Assembly (NCBI GenBank): GCA_903813345.2
Contig: CAIIXF020000007.1
Location: 21,499,564-21,563,563, forward strand
Length of the DNA: 64,000 bases
Direction of reading: 5' to 3'
DNA from: Owenia fusiformis
Taxonomy: Eukaryota > Annelida > Polychaeta > Sabellida > Oweniidae
In this document: positions 1 through 13,200 of the stretch, piece by piece
Position numbering within the stretch: the stretch's first letter is position 1
Layout: every line of letters starts with the position of its first letter
The notes under the pieces: model-generated
What the model was told of the DNA's origin: nothing
Seen by the model: the letters and a program-made list of their open reading frames with translations, nothing else
Database searches by the model: none
Made by a program: the position numbers and the translations under genes

Positions 1-728
1 TGGGGCTTTCTCCACCTTGAGACTATGATGCTAGGGCTTTCCCCACATTGAGACTATGATGCTAGGGCTTTCTCCACCTTGAGACTATGATGCTAGGGCT
101 TTCTCCACCTTAAAACTATGATGCTGGGCCTTTCTCCACTTTGAGACTATGATGCTAGGGCTTTCTCCACCTTGAGACTATGATGCTAGGGCTTTCTCCA
201 CCTTGAGACTATGATGTTAGGGCTTTCTCCACCTTGAGACTATGATGCTGGGCCTTTCTCCACCTTGAGACTATGATACTGGGCCTTTCTCCACCTTGAG
301 ACTATGATGCTAGGGCTTTCTCCACCTTGAGACTATGATGTTAGGGCTTTCTCCACCTTGAGACTATGATGCTGGGCCTTTCTCCACCTTGAGACTATGA
401 TACTGGGCCTTTCTCCACCTTGAGACTATGATGCTAGGGCTTTCTCCACCTTGAGACTATGATGTTAGGGCTTTCTCCACCTTGAGACTATGATGCTGGG
501 CCTTTCTCCACCTTGAGACTATGATACTGGGCCTTTCTCCACCTTGAGACTATGATGCTAGGGCTTTCTCCACCTTGAGACTATTATGTTAGGGCTTTCT
601 CCACCTTGAGACTATGATACTGGGCCTTTCTCCACCTTGAGACTATGATGCTAGGGCTTTCTCCACCTTGAGACTATGATGTTAGGGCTTTCTCCACCTT
701 GAGACCATGATGCTGGGCCTTTCTTCAG
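1..728. repeat. 31-bp minisatellite array with higher-order structure
   Basis: About 23 head-to-tail copies of a 31-bp unit (core 'ctttctccaccttgagacta' followed by 'tgatgctaggg'). The array runs off the left edge, so its full length is unknown. Units fall into four variants that differ just before the core: gctaggg, gttaggg, gctgggc and tactgggc. From about position 180 these recur in a fixed order, giving a 124-bp higher-order repeat present about three times, with one variant skipped near 590-610. The array ends where the sequence becomes unique at 'cttcagatcttgggg'. Confidence 0.95.
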
Positions 729-3192
729 ATCTTGGGGTACATAACTTTGTGAGCCCTTGTGCTTCACATGTAAACTCTTCATAAAGCTACGCTTGCTAAT
801 CATTCATGAAATATGTCGTGTGACTATACAATCACGATGAGACAGAAATTAGTTTCATTTCCATGAAAATGAATCTAATTTTTTACATACTTATTTTGTA
901 CCGAAATATCAGGAAACATGAGAGAAAAATTCGAAATGGAAGTTAGTTCCCGGTCTCATCGATCGTGTTTTGAACTGTTAAATCCCTTAAGTTGCACAAT
1001 GAAAGAGCAACATATGGTAGACTAGAGACGGGCTGAGAGTTACTTTAAAAACTTTTTCCACGTCATACCTTTTCCAAAATGCCCAACAATTATGATTATT
1101 TTATGCTCTAATTTTAAAGCTATGGCGTTACACGTGGAAAAGTGTTCTGTTGGGTAACGTCAGGAATCTGATGCAACATTATTCAGTACTAAATGGCAAC
1201 ATCAATTCGGTGCATCTCATGAAAATGGTTTTATCTGACTCAAATTGTCCCGTTCGTACTTTTATCGTATCATTAAACCTTTATTGCAACAGGGCTTACT
1301 GGAGCTGATGACTAGCGAGTAATTCCATAAGAAGCTATCAGCATACCTATGGGATTACCATTATCCGTAGTCATTAAAGTCTATCGCATACTTCCCTTCA
1401 AATCAAGCAATCGTTGCATGTAGTGAAATGTGATGAAATAACACCCAAAGCTAGTAACACAATTCACTTAAGCGAGATTCTAATACTTTGACAATCTCTT
1501 ATCACCCTATACGAAGAGATTGGACCATTTCCATGTACGGATACGGTAACATACGAGAAGAATGACAAAATTGACGATGTTTGAATGGTATTCATAATTT
1601 ACATTTCTAGACCGCTACTGTCGGGGCATCCTCCGAACACAGGCCTCCAGAACTCGTACCTCCTTCTTCCAGAAGAAGGAAGGAACTTAGTGGCTAGAAC
1701 CCTGCATATGGAAATGGTCTAATCTTGATGCTTAATCCGATAGCCGACAGGCGTTAGTTGCATTCGCGAATACAAGCTTAGACATGTAGCCAAAATGAGA
1801 TTTTTTAAAGTGCGTTTATTGAATATATATTTATATATTTTGTTTTTATAACAGAACGTTAGGATAAAATGAATTTCATTATCAACCACCAGCATCTTGT
1901 GTTAAGGTAACATGGCATAGCTCGTCTAATCATATAGCTACATAGCTGGTATTTCATTTTGAATGTATTTATAAAATATAACTACCATTTACAGCAATCG
2001 CTTTCTATAAAAAACTTCCGAAAAAATCAAAATTGATATATATCGAACTTATTTTATCAGGACAAATATGCCTCAGGAAGGAACACACATAGCATTAGCG
2101 TGGACTTGTTTTAAATTCAACTTTAATACAATAAATAGTCTGACCTTTACCGAAAACTTTACATTTAATACCCATTATCATCGAAGGCTTCTTATAAAAG
2201 TCTCACTCTTGGGGATCCAATGAGAAATGAAGTGGAAACCTATTCAAGAAGTGTTGTCAAGAACCAATATTTAACAATATCTACGAAATGATCGTGGATC
2301 CCAAGAGAGGTATTCTTATACTCATTACATGCCTCTCAGTCTGTATTGCAAATGGAAGATCCATCTTTGAATGGTAAAATAAGAATGCTGCCATAGCACC
2401 CCTTGTAAGGGGCGGTTAAGGTAGCTAATAGCTAGACTTTTCAGAAAACATGAGCGGCAACAAATACGAACCCGGAAAAAAGCAACTCCAAACGAACAAC
2501 TTCGGCCTATACTGTATAACAACTCTGAACAAATACGACATATTTATAAAACAATTCCGACCAAGCAATATGAACCTATAAAACAACAGGGTGGTCAGCC
2601 GGTAGAACGGTTTAGAAAAAAGTTTAGAATGAAAGATGTTTCCCTTCTTTGTTATATCATGGGAAGAGACGAAAATGTAGTGGGGAATGAGTATAAGGAA
2701 GTTTTTGATAACATATTGAAAATGCCAAATTTCTTTGGCTACCAGTTTGCCTTGTGATTGTATTAAAAAAGTTCTGATCTCAATCTCATGAAAAGGTGTA
2801 GCTCTTTAAAGTCGCAAGTTAAGTAAATAAAAATTCAAAGGTAAAGATGCTTTAACACGTAGTTCAATGTGGGAGCTCAATTTGCCAAACTTATGGAGGG
2901 GAGTGTGTATGTAAAATAAATTCTATGAATAAAAAAAAGAAACGAAATAGTGTGTCAAAAAACTTTCTCAAAAATAATCTCCCACATTCTGAAATAAACT
3001 TTTTATCTTTCTCTTAGATGTTTTCTTTTTCTTGCTTTGTTCTCTAACAAATTCTGATCCTAATTCCCTTTGGCATTTGTGCATACATATTCATATATTC
3101 GAGAAAAATAAAGTTATGATGGATGGCAAATGGAGCTGCATTGAAAAATCTATGAGTAAATCAGTGTCTATCTTTAATCTTCCCTAACTACA
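729..3192. other. Intergenic stretch, no gene recognised
   Basis: No exon with credible splice sites and no recognisable protein. Short open frames on both strands are low in complexity and lack family signatures. The first (signal-peptide) exon of the glutamate receptor downstream could lie anywhere in the first 10 kb, but I could not identify it here. Confidence 0.5.
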
Positions 3193-5408
3193 CATCGTCG
3201 CGTGAGAATAACTTTGTACTAACTGCCATTTTCAAAAAAATTGAGATAGACATGGAATTTTACTACTTGAAACACAGGCTTTCATCTCAGATACATGCCC
3301 CATCTCAATTCCCTCTCATTAAGCTAGAATTCAGTGTGAAATTGTACCATCTCCAGACAAACAGCTTCTTTCTAATTTCAAATTGTCATATCTGATATCA
3401 ACTGTTTCAACCAATCAACTCTCTAAGAATTGGTCATGTGACTTGCAAAACTTGGAGTTATAACAATCTTATATTAAAACGAAGTATGCCAATATGCATG
3501 TTATTGTATCTAGAATGAAATAATGTTTTGTAACACAATACCATGCCAGTTTGCATGCCTGGCCTTTCATGTTTTAGTTTTAGAACTATTACAAGTAGAT
3601 CAAAAACATAAAATGATACAGTATGTGTAATCCCATGCATATTCAAATTATATGCCCTCAATTACTCTTTGTATTATGGATGCTCATTGGATTATTCATG
3701 GCCACATGATATGACATAGAATTACTAATTTCCTCGAAAACCTAAATCCTTGCTACCAGGGAAGATGAAAAGTACAAATGACCAGTTAATTAGATCATGT
3801 GAGCAGTCAAAAGTACCCTTTATCTTCCCTGCTACCAGGTCTTATAGGGGTTTGAATGGCCAAATGCAATAGAAATGCATATACGAAGCTGTCATCATTA
3901 AATGTTGAAAATGAAAGACTACTTATTTGTTTCTTCAAATAGAGTACATAATAATAGGTTATATACTAGATATAGTAATCAAAACAAATAGTAACTGTCA
4001 TATTTTGCACTACATTGCTCAAAGGCAATCACTGTCTGTATACTATTGAAATCTCTTTCAAAATTATGTTTTATAGTTTGTGGAAAAAAGCTAAATCTAT
4101 TTAAACTAGCTTTAACTTTTACTGACCATACACTATATCAATAAGGAGTTATCTTTATGTTAGTATAGTCCCTAAAACACTTATTTTATTTTCTCTTCAT
4201 CTATGATTTACTTTGCGCTTTTCACTGAACATCTGGGATCTTTTTAGTTATTTTATTACTAGTATGTTTTTCATAATTTGTCCTTTCTTTTGCATTTTTG
4301 GGATCATTGTTTTTAGATCATCTACATTTTATTTTGGAAAAGTAACAAATTGGTTCAATTTCTTTACACTCTTAGTCTCCACTTCTACAATTGCTTCAAT
4401 TCCCAATTGTACTCCACAGAGTAGCAAACAACAGAAAATGAATGGATAATGATAGCTGCATCCCAATGAACAAAATGTGATTACCTAAATCGAGGTTTCA
4501 TCACTTTCATTAATCTAAAATGAATTAGAAATTATTTTTCTATTTTCAAATTTCTTCCATGTGCATGTAATAAAAATTGGTTATGTCTTAGGCCCTAAGG
4601 ATCTGAAACCTGCTGGTCAAAATGGAATTACGGACCAGTTGCAATGTTATTCTCCTATACCCAGTGAAAAAATCAACTGGTCTGTATCAAAAATAACCTG
4701 ATAATGACCAGCGGACCGGCCCTTAGGGGCTACATTGTAATGTGCTGGGAGGTTTAGGCTACAGGGTTTATACCGAGGGAAATATGTGGGGGACCGTATT
4801 GGCATCATTGGTTTCAATGCATTGTACTTCTGCCTTAGTTTCAAAGGCAATAAATTCTTTTTGAAGGGTGTCCTGAGATTCCAAAATTAAGATATAATTG
4901 TACTTATTTGAGAAATTGATTTTAAAGTTTTATAAATTGAATTTTCTTTATTTTATTAAATAATATTCTTTGGTTTTTGAAGATTTTTTACAAAGCAAAA
5001 CATTATTTTTCATTCTAGATACAATAACATGCATATTGGCATACTTTGTTTTAATATAAGATTGTTATAACTCCAAATTTTGCAAGTCACATGACCAATT
5101 CTTAGAGAGTTGATTGGTTGAAACAGTTGATATCAGATATGACAATTTGAAATTAGAAATAAGCTGTTATTCCGGTGGGAAATTGTATCAACTCCATTTC
5201 CATAGTTTTATAAAAGGATCTTGTAAATTGTTTCAAGGTATGATATTTCATATAAGATATCTCTAGGGTGAGACCAGGTGACATACAAAAAAATCAAGTT
5301 TCACATAGCAATACTAAGTAAGATACAGACCTCTAAACTTTCAAACCTTGATTTCTCAGTTCCGTAAAAATGTGAGATAGTACAAAGTTATTCTTATGCG
5401 ACGACATG
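3193..5408. repeat. Large foldback element with about 340-420 bp inverted arms
   Basis: The left arm (about 3193-3532) reappears in reverse complement at about 4988-5408. Matching landmarks are 'catcgtcgcgtgagaataac' against 'gttattcttatgcgacgac', 'gattggttgaaacagttgat' on the right against its complement on the left, and 'gcatattggcatac' against 'gtatgccaatatgc'. The right arm carries extra sequence near 5165-5370. The interior of about 1.45 kb is not coding as far as I can see. This resembles a non-autonomous DNA transposon or a foldback element, and no clear target duplication was found. Confidence 0.75.
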
Positions 5409-5640
5409 GTGTGAGCCAAAAAGGTAACCCAATCAAATCTTTTACTCGGTCATTACGTTTTTAAAGTCATATTTGGCACAATTGAACCTCGTTCAATGTT
5501 CTTCCATTTATTTCAACGTGGTTACATCAGGTGAAGTTTTCTAATTACGCTCACAGATATCTTGTGTAATGGCTTTCATTTGCCTTAGAACTAATCTCTT
5601 GTTTCAACTCTCTGATGGGTCTAGGGTTGATAACGTATGC
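5405..5640. mobile_element. Truncated copy of the 37.1-kb inverted-repeat transposon family
   Basis: Begins 'gtgtgagccaaaaaggtaac', which matches the terminus of the element at 37101-37956. It also shares internal blocks with that element ('cttgtgtaatggct', 'ctcttgtttcaac', 'tctgatg'). Only one half is present. It abuts the end of the foldback element on its left and a different transposon on its right. Confidence 0.65.
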
Positions 5641-5675
5641 ATCATCTTTTGAACGTTTGGAGATCGCCTTGTCTA

Positions 5676-6268
5676 CAGGGTGTCCTGAAAGTATTGGACC
5701 CCCATAGGCAGACCTTTACCAATGACTCCACAGTATGTGTCATATATCATTTAAAACTTATCCAAAGTTACAATGATTGCCAAGTACTTAAGTAACATGG
5801 TTCAAATGGGAAAAAGTTACAGGTCTTTAAAACTTAGTGTTTCGTCAAATTTTAAGTTCAGTTCAGTATCCCGTAAACAGCCCTGATCTGAATGTAACCA
5901 AAAATAGGGGTGCTATCGTTAAAGATAGGATGGATATTGAGTTGGAAAAATAGGATGGTAAGGGTAGGCTTTATCAGGATTACAAAATGCTACACCCCTA
6001 TTGAAGTGCGTTGATGGTCATATTTGAAAAGAATTACTACTGTTAACATGGCCAAGGGAGGCACACCGACTTTTAATTTGGTGTAAAACTTAACTTTTAA
6101 TTTTGACACTGCCTGTAACCTTTTCCTATATCAGAGTTAAACCATGACACTTGACAAATCAATGTAACTTTGGATAAGCCTTAAAATGATGTATGACACA
6201 TATTATGGAGACATTGGAATTTGGTATATGTCTGCATATGGGGGGGGGGATACTTTTGGGACACCCTG
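5676..6268. mobile_element. TA-flanked MITE with long terminal inverted repeats (Tc1/mariner-like)
   Basis: A 593-bp element starting 'cagggtgtcc' and ending with its complement 'acaccctg', flanked on both sides by TA (5674-5675 and 6269-6270). The arms match imperfectly for about 190 bp, for example 'gtgtcatatatcattt' against the complement of 'aaaatgatgtatgacac'. TA target duplication with CAGGGTG termini is typical of non-autonomous Tc1/mariner-superfamily elements. No transposase is encoded. A G-run sits near the right end at about 6240-6249. Confidence 0.8.
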
Positions 6269-8579
6269 TATCGAAAATGAAAATTACTGCAATAGAGTTG
6301 CGTGCAGCATTGAAAACACTGATCACTTGCTCTACACCATAAAATCAACACGCACACAATGTGCCTTGTTATATTTGATTACCATTTTACAAATCCCTAT
6401 TACCGCCAATTACTTGCCGAATGCCAGTCATTTCAATGATTATAAGGCTCAATATGAACTGATGTTTCCTAATGACTAGCGCTAACGAATTTGTTCTTGA
6501 ATTCGTTGAATAGTACAATGTATCAATTCTCTCGTTACTTTATGTTAAGAAAGAATAATAGAGCTACTGTGTGCACTTATAATCCCATTCATCCCCGAAT
6601 GGTTTCCATTTAGAAGCATTAATCAATCGGACAACCCCAATTGTACCACTCTAATGAGTTAGAACCATTCCTTCTTGTAAATATCCAATGATAAACTATG
6701 ACAGCAACCAGGCCAATAATGCCATTATACAATTCAATTATATTTATTATCTGTTCCTTCATCAATCTTACATTCTCAAAATGGTACCACCAATATTAGG
6801 CTTTGGATTTCCATGTTCGTATTTCTATCATACCTAAACATAATGTAACTGTAGTATTATATGTTCGAATTACAAATATCGTCAGAAAACATTTGTTAAA
6901 AATGATACCAAATCAATCGAAAGTTGTCATATATATTTATATTACATATGCAGCTCGGTTTTGAACATATTAGCTACTACTGACAGAGGCAGACAAGACC
7001 AAATTAACGCGAAAATAGCCCAGATTGGATTAGGTAAAAACTTGCCTCTTTCATAGTCTGACTCTCTGGTAGGAAAGGCTGTTATATCAACTCAGTCAGC
7101 CTTTGAAAGAGCTAAGGTAAAAACCCAGCTGAAAAACCACACACATTTTTAGCTGATAGATAATTATGAATCTGAAAATTATCGTCACATTTGTATTTAA
7201 GATATATCATCGTTTTTATTTGCAGATCTACATGTCAGAGTATCCTGGAATCAGGCGTATTCCAAATCCGATCGCTCACAAATGATAACCTGCATATAAT
7301 GCGTAACAATTCTGAATGACTTATATTGTTTAAAAATTACAAAAGTGTTCAAAACTTCAAATACTGTGGATGTAAGTTATGGTTTATGTCCGCCAGGGGG
7401 CAAAGGGAGGTTGACATAACCTAATAATTCTCCAAACATCTCATGATGTTTCAAAGATAACAATTTATTGCACTCAAACGTGCAATTTAGCAGTACATAA
7501 AGCTAGATATTATTCCTATCTATAGAGCCATGGGATACAATTGTTAATCAATTTGCTGACTGCTATAGATCAGGAGCAAAAGCCCCAACCTATATTTTGG
7601 AAACAAATTTTTATAATTACAAACACTGACAAGTGACAAATTATCTTATTCTACCACTCACTTTCGTTAGGAGTTATTCAATCCCAATTCGCCCTCGAGT
7701 AATTCGTCATGGCGGCAATAGAAAAACGTTACGAAGTAGTAGGATCGCTCGAATGTGCTTATTTTCTAAACGAAATCGCGTATCGATATATAAAATATCA
7801 ATAGTCTTTAAACGGCTTATAGTTGTAATTCTCGTCTCGAAGTAATGTTTCATATAGTATGTGACTAACAATATCGATAGACAAAATAACTTAAACCCTG
7901 TTCTCTGTAGGCAAACGAAAGCTGATGAAGCGCCTACCAATATTGTGAACTGATGTGCTTTATTTTTTAAGAGAGAGAGAGAGTACTTCGATTGAAACAT
8001 TTGAATGAAAGTCGTCACTTTTAGCTTATAGGAAAACGTAGTTTGTCTTCCGGTGTTCGCATTGATTTCTTATCAAATCATGAATTACTGTTAATAATGA
8101 ATAATATTAAGCAATAAAAATGTGTTTATAATTTAGGCCTATATAGATTTAAGATTGTACGAAGTCCACAATTTTTGTCAATATGGTTTCAAATAGTAAA
8201 TATATATTAAATTGCAAGCAAAAAGAATGCTATGCGTGATGTGATAACATTTAAATGTATTTTTTTTATAATTAATCATATTTTCCCAATTTACGATTCG
8301 GTGATTGGTGATGAAAAATAAGATGGTGGAAGCGTGAAACCATTGATTTGCATTTATAAACAAGACACGCGATCTGCCAAATAGTTAGAAAAAGCTAATT
8401 CTGAAAATAACATTTCACATGTTTCACGGCCCTAATAAATAACATGCAATCGCACTAGGGGACTGAATGGAATAAATTACATTCTTGTAGAAAATAATTC
8501 GCTTTCGAACACATTTAGACAGTAACTAGACAAATTTAGGATTAACCTTATCGAGCCACCGTAAATATTAAGAAATCTT
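6269..8579. other. Intergenic stretch, no gene recognised
   Basis: No exon supported. It contains a short 'ga' microsatellite at about 7971-7982. Overlapping open frames on opposite strands around 7630-8020 have no hydrophobic or family pattern and are probably chance. Confidence 0.5.
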
Positions 8580-9680
8580 CAGGGTGGGCCAAAAAAAACC
8601 AATACCCAACTTTAAATCAGGATAAAAATAGTTACGTTCAATGTGGTACATTGACTTATATATCATTTTAAAGGTAATACATTTTCAAACAATTTGGTAT
8701 ATAACACTATGACATAAATCAATAGTAAAGGTGTATTATACTTATTTGGGAGGCTGGGTCGCTATTTAAGGTCTCTAGATTTTGGGGAGAAAACAGTAAA
8801 TCTTTGAAATTATGTTAACTTTTTATTCATGGAATATCATTTTGTTAGGTGAATACAAGCTTGTATATTTGCATCATTTGTGACTTAACTTATTGTTTAT
8901 TAATTTCAGTATTGATTACTATCAATAAGTACTCAAAAGAGGTATGTTAAAAGACATAAAACGTATATGTGGTGGGGGGGGGTATTTTTCAATAAGACAG
9001 TGCCTTGTCCCATAGATCAAAGGTGACATTGGCATTCCTTCACGAACAAGTTGTCAATTTGACTGATCCAGATGCTTGGCCACCCAGCAGCCCGATGCTA
9101 ATGTGGTGGATTACCATACATGGAGCCATGTATGGTAATGGGTCCAGGAAATGGTGTACAGTCACAAGCATCCAATAAAAAGTAGTGATTAGCTGAACCG
9201 CGGAATCCTAATTGCTGGAATCTATTGCAACAGTAATCTGTTGATAGATGGCGCTACCGCTTGAGGCTTATTGTTGACGCATAGGGGGGGGGGGGGGGCA
9301 TATTAAGCAATTGTTTAAATAAATAAATTGTAAAATGTTATTAAACAACACTGAAATTCATAAACAATAAGTTTAGTCACACATTGATGCAAATAAACAT
9401 GCATGTATTCACCTAACAAAATGATATTCTATGAATAAAAAGTTTACATAATTCCACAGATTTACTGTTTTCTCCCTAAAATCTAGAGACCTTAAATAGC
9501 GACCAGCCTCCCAAATAAGTATAATACACCTTTACTATCGATTTTATGTCGTAGTGTTATATACCAAATTGTTTGAAAATGTATTACCTTTAAAATGATA
9601 TATAAGTCAATGTATCATATTGAACATAAGTATTTTTATCCTGATTTGAAGTTGGGTATTGTTTTTCTTGGCCCACCCTG
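8580..9680. mobile_element. 1.1-kb MITE with about 340-bp terminal inverted repeats
   Basis: Starts 'cagggtgggccaaaaaa' and ends with the complement 'ttcttggcccaccctg'. The arms are nearly identical for about 340 bp, for example 'gtgtattatacttatttggg' on the left and its complement on the right. The right end is followed by TA; the left flank is TT, probably a decayed TA. The termini share CAGGGTG with the elements at 5676 and 37101, so all three look like one Tc1/mariner-type group. The central part carries two poly-G runs, about 8972-8979 and 9283-9298. Confidence 0.85.
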
Positions 9681-10255
9681 TATATAGCAACGTTCGCTAA
9701 CTTGATGTATGAAATCGAATAGGTTGCGCTTCGAATTAGTGGGGTAGGAATAAAGCATAACGAAGGATGAATGCTAGAGCGGGGTTAGGAGAACATCAGA
9801 GGTTTTGAGTAGCTAATTCGAAAAAATATATATATTTCAGAATCTTTCTTAGTGCTTAAATCATCCATTGTCATGCAGCTTATTATTTTTTCTAAGCGTA
9901 ACTAAAAAAGAGAATTCCACGCAAACCATACATGCATAGATTTCTATAAATCAATGAGTTAAATCAGTTGCTGCTTGCAATTTCAATTTCAAGTCAAACA
10001 CACAAATTATTTTTAATCCACCCCCTGGGTTATCATCTGTCTTTCGTTGCACTAATTTTAACTATATCAAATAATGTGTACATGGGCTTCAATGATCAGT
10101 CTGCAATGATACCATGGGCTTTCATGAAAGGGGTAGGCGACTTCCCATATTTCAAACATGAGCATTGCCACATATATGAAGTCGAAATATGAGTTCATAC
10201 AAAGCATGCCATTACATCACTCGCATTTGTTGTTGAATTCTTCTATCATTTTCAG

Positions 10256-13200
10256 GTGCTCTTATCAAAAGCCGAGACACGGGTGGCATCGAAGCTGCGT
10301 TTACTTACTCCATTTTCAAAGTTAATCAAGCAACTGGCATTCTGCCTCGTACCGTACTGACGTTTGACATCAAATATGTAGACATCCATTCAACGTACAT
10401 GGATATGCAGCAAGGAGGTAACATGTTACACTAATTGATCTATTGAATATTTGATTGTGATTTACTGTATGTGCGTTCTAATAGTAGTTATTTCGGTATG
10501 TGCAAAATAGACTACATCAGGATCAACAGCGTGGCAATGTGACATCGAGCAGAAAGTAAAAGGGGTCAGACAATACTGTACTGGCTGACACATACGGCTA
10601 CTTCTTACCTTCAAGCATCAGATAAATGTTGATTCACACGTAGCTAGGCAAGGTGTGTCCGATTCCAGCTAATCCGAACACAGTATTTCGTATAACTACA
10701 CTGCATTATAACCAACTTACCACCCAAGGCCATTCGTTGAATGGTTGTCAAGGTGACAACTCTACAGATTGAAATTTATTCTTTGCCAACTTGACCATTG
10801 CAAAAAGTTTCATTGAAAATATGTTCTTTTGGTAATTTCGTATATTTAAGGTGATTTCGTAGAACATATTTTGCAATGTGTGAAAAGAATTTAAGCCAAA
10901 GACTTGATGCATTGTGGCTAATTCATTCCGCCATGCGTTATTTCCTGTGCATCTCATGCAAAGGTCGAAATAACACCTTTTGAGGAATGATTCAGTCCAC
11001 ATCCATCAAGGTAGGAAACTATTCATTTAGACATTTGAAATACACTAATGGATCAAGATAGAAATTGGGTTGGACTTTGTACATATAATTCGTTTCATTT
11101 ACATTGGTTTTCCTTTCTTGACTTGCAAAATTACACGATGGCTCCAAATTAATATTTTTTATTGCAAATGGACAACCATAAAGTGCATGCGCTTCATTGA
11201 ATACTTTTATCGTAGACCAATAATAATGATATTATATCTCATGAAACAATAATGTTTGAAGGTAATTTCCAATAAATAAAACGTCTAAATATTCCCAAAG
11301 GCAAAATGAAATATAACAAATTAGACACTCTCCAGACGGCGTCACCTTATAAGATAACATCATCAAGATATGCACGTCTGATAAATAATGCTTTCAAGAT
11401 GTAAATAATCTAATTCACGGGTAACATTGGGCCATGAGTTATAACGTTCCCAAAGTTTAATATTTAATTATTGAATAAGAAAGTTGCCTCGCAGCAATTT
11501 CCTGACTACTGTGACCCACTATTCACTTTCATAACTCAACCAAACAATTAAAAAATTTGAGCCATCGCATTTCACTACTTTTTTATATTTAATTCCTTTG
11601 GACATATCTAGTTTGTTATATACTTACATATGCCAATACAGATATGCACGTGGCATAAATGATACAAAATCACCGGTCGGGAAATACAGATTCCCAAAAG
11701 TTCCCACTCGTTACCGGTTTGATTGTCAATCAAGGTATGCAAACATCATACCTTGGTAACAACCCAAGATGATAAGATAATGTTGTTCGAATGTACTCTT
11801 ATATTGCAGCTTGCGCTCAGGTATCCACGGGAGTGATGGGCATATTTGGACCCCAGCTTGGTTCTATGTCAGACCAGGTGGCCTCAATGTGTAGCTCACT
11901 AGAGATCCCACACATCGAGACTGCAATGAATCTGGGGAGTTCGATGACGACAGACTTCACGCTGAACCTATTTCCCCCCGTGCAGCTACTCAGCAGGGCA
12001 TACATTGAGTATATGCAGTATCTGAAGTGGACAAATGTAACTGTTGTATACACTCAAAGCAACACAGGTGACTCAGCTACTTTGAACAAATATATAGGCA
12101 ATGGTTGTTAATTAAAAAATTCCAACGAAGCTTCATTACAGATGAACCATAATTTGCATCTATCCATATCTATCATATCGTATCGTATATTACATATATC
12201 ATATGACAGAGCTTATCAGTAGCAATAAAGAGTGGACGAAAGAAGCGTTGCAAATGTTTCATTTAGTAACATAATTCAATTGATTTGTCTATATTCAATG
12301 TAAATTGGGGAGATTCAAGAACAGACAATTTTTGTTACTAATCCTTCGTTTCCGGTACATATTGGAAGAATTATCAAAGAAAACATTTTGAAGATTCTTA
12401 GATATGCAATGATGGAGACTCTGTATTTGTACTTTATAACGTACGTTGTTATTGCTTGAAGGGATCCATCTTGGCATTCTCACTGCGGCATCTGAGGCAA
12501 GACTGGGCATCAGAGCATTTCATTTGGACGAGGCTGCGTCAGACTGGAGGGGAAAATTAAGGGAAATGAAAGAAAGTGGTGCCTATACCTTCTTCGTTGA
12601 CCTTGAGCCAGTCATGTTAATATCGTTCCTTAAACAGGTAAAGCAAAAACCAATGTTAAGGTCTCAATAAATCATTACTTACATTACACTTTAATTATTC
12701 ATAACATGCATATATTATCTAAGTATAAAGTACATGGTAAACACCAGTAGCATTGCATGTTTTGTGTTACGTTAGTAAAAGAGTATATACCATTAAATCC
12801 AGCACACTAACACGTTACGTTTGCCCATGGGATCAATTAATCATTGAAGTCAGAGTACACCTTTTAACAGAACATCAAAAAATAAATATGAGACCCGATC
12901 CGATTATGTTTTAGACACAACAGATGGGGATGTCTGACGATCGCTATCACTACATTTTCTCAGACCTGGTAAGTGCTATGAAATTTCATAGTAATTGACA
13001 CAAGTACTTGCTGAGCTTTCAGATACCACACATGTAGAGCTGCTACTTTTTATCGTACTTGAGTTTCATTCCCTTTTGAAAGGTAATCCATAACCAAGCT
13101 ACCTCAGAATCTGGCCAAATTATATGATACCTTGAAATGAATTAAATTTTCATGTCTCAAATGTCAACCCTTTATTTTGATATTGGGATTTAGAGTCTTA

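Noticed and set aside
4213-4449. Hydrophobic open frame that looks like a membrane or signal peptide
   Set aside because: It has no ATG start, lies inside the foldback element and has no splice partners or family resemblance; AT-rich sequence readily gives Phe/Ile-rich frames.
7633-8018. Overlapping open frames on both strands
   Set aside because: No domain, no splice structure, low-complexity composition; consistent with chance.
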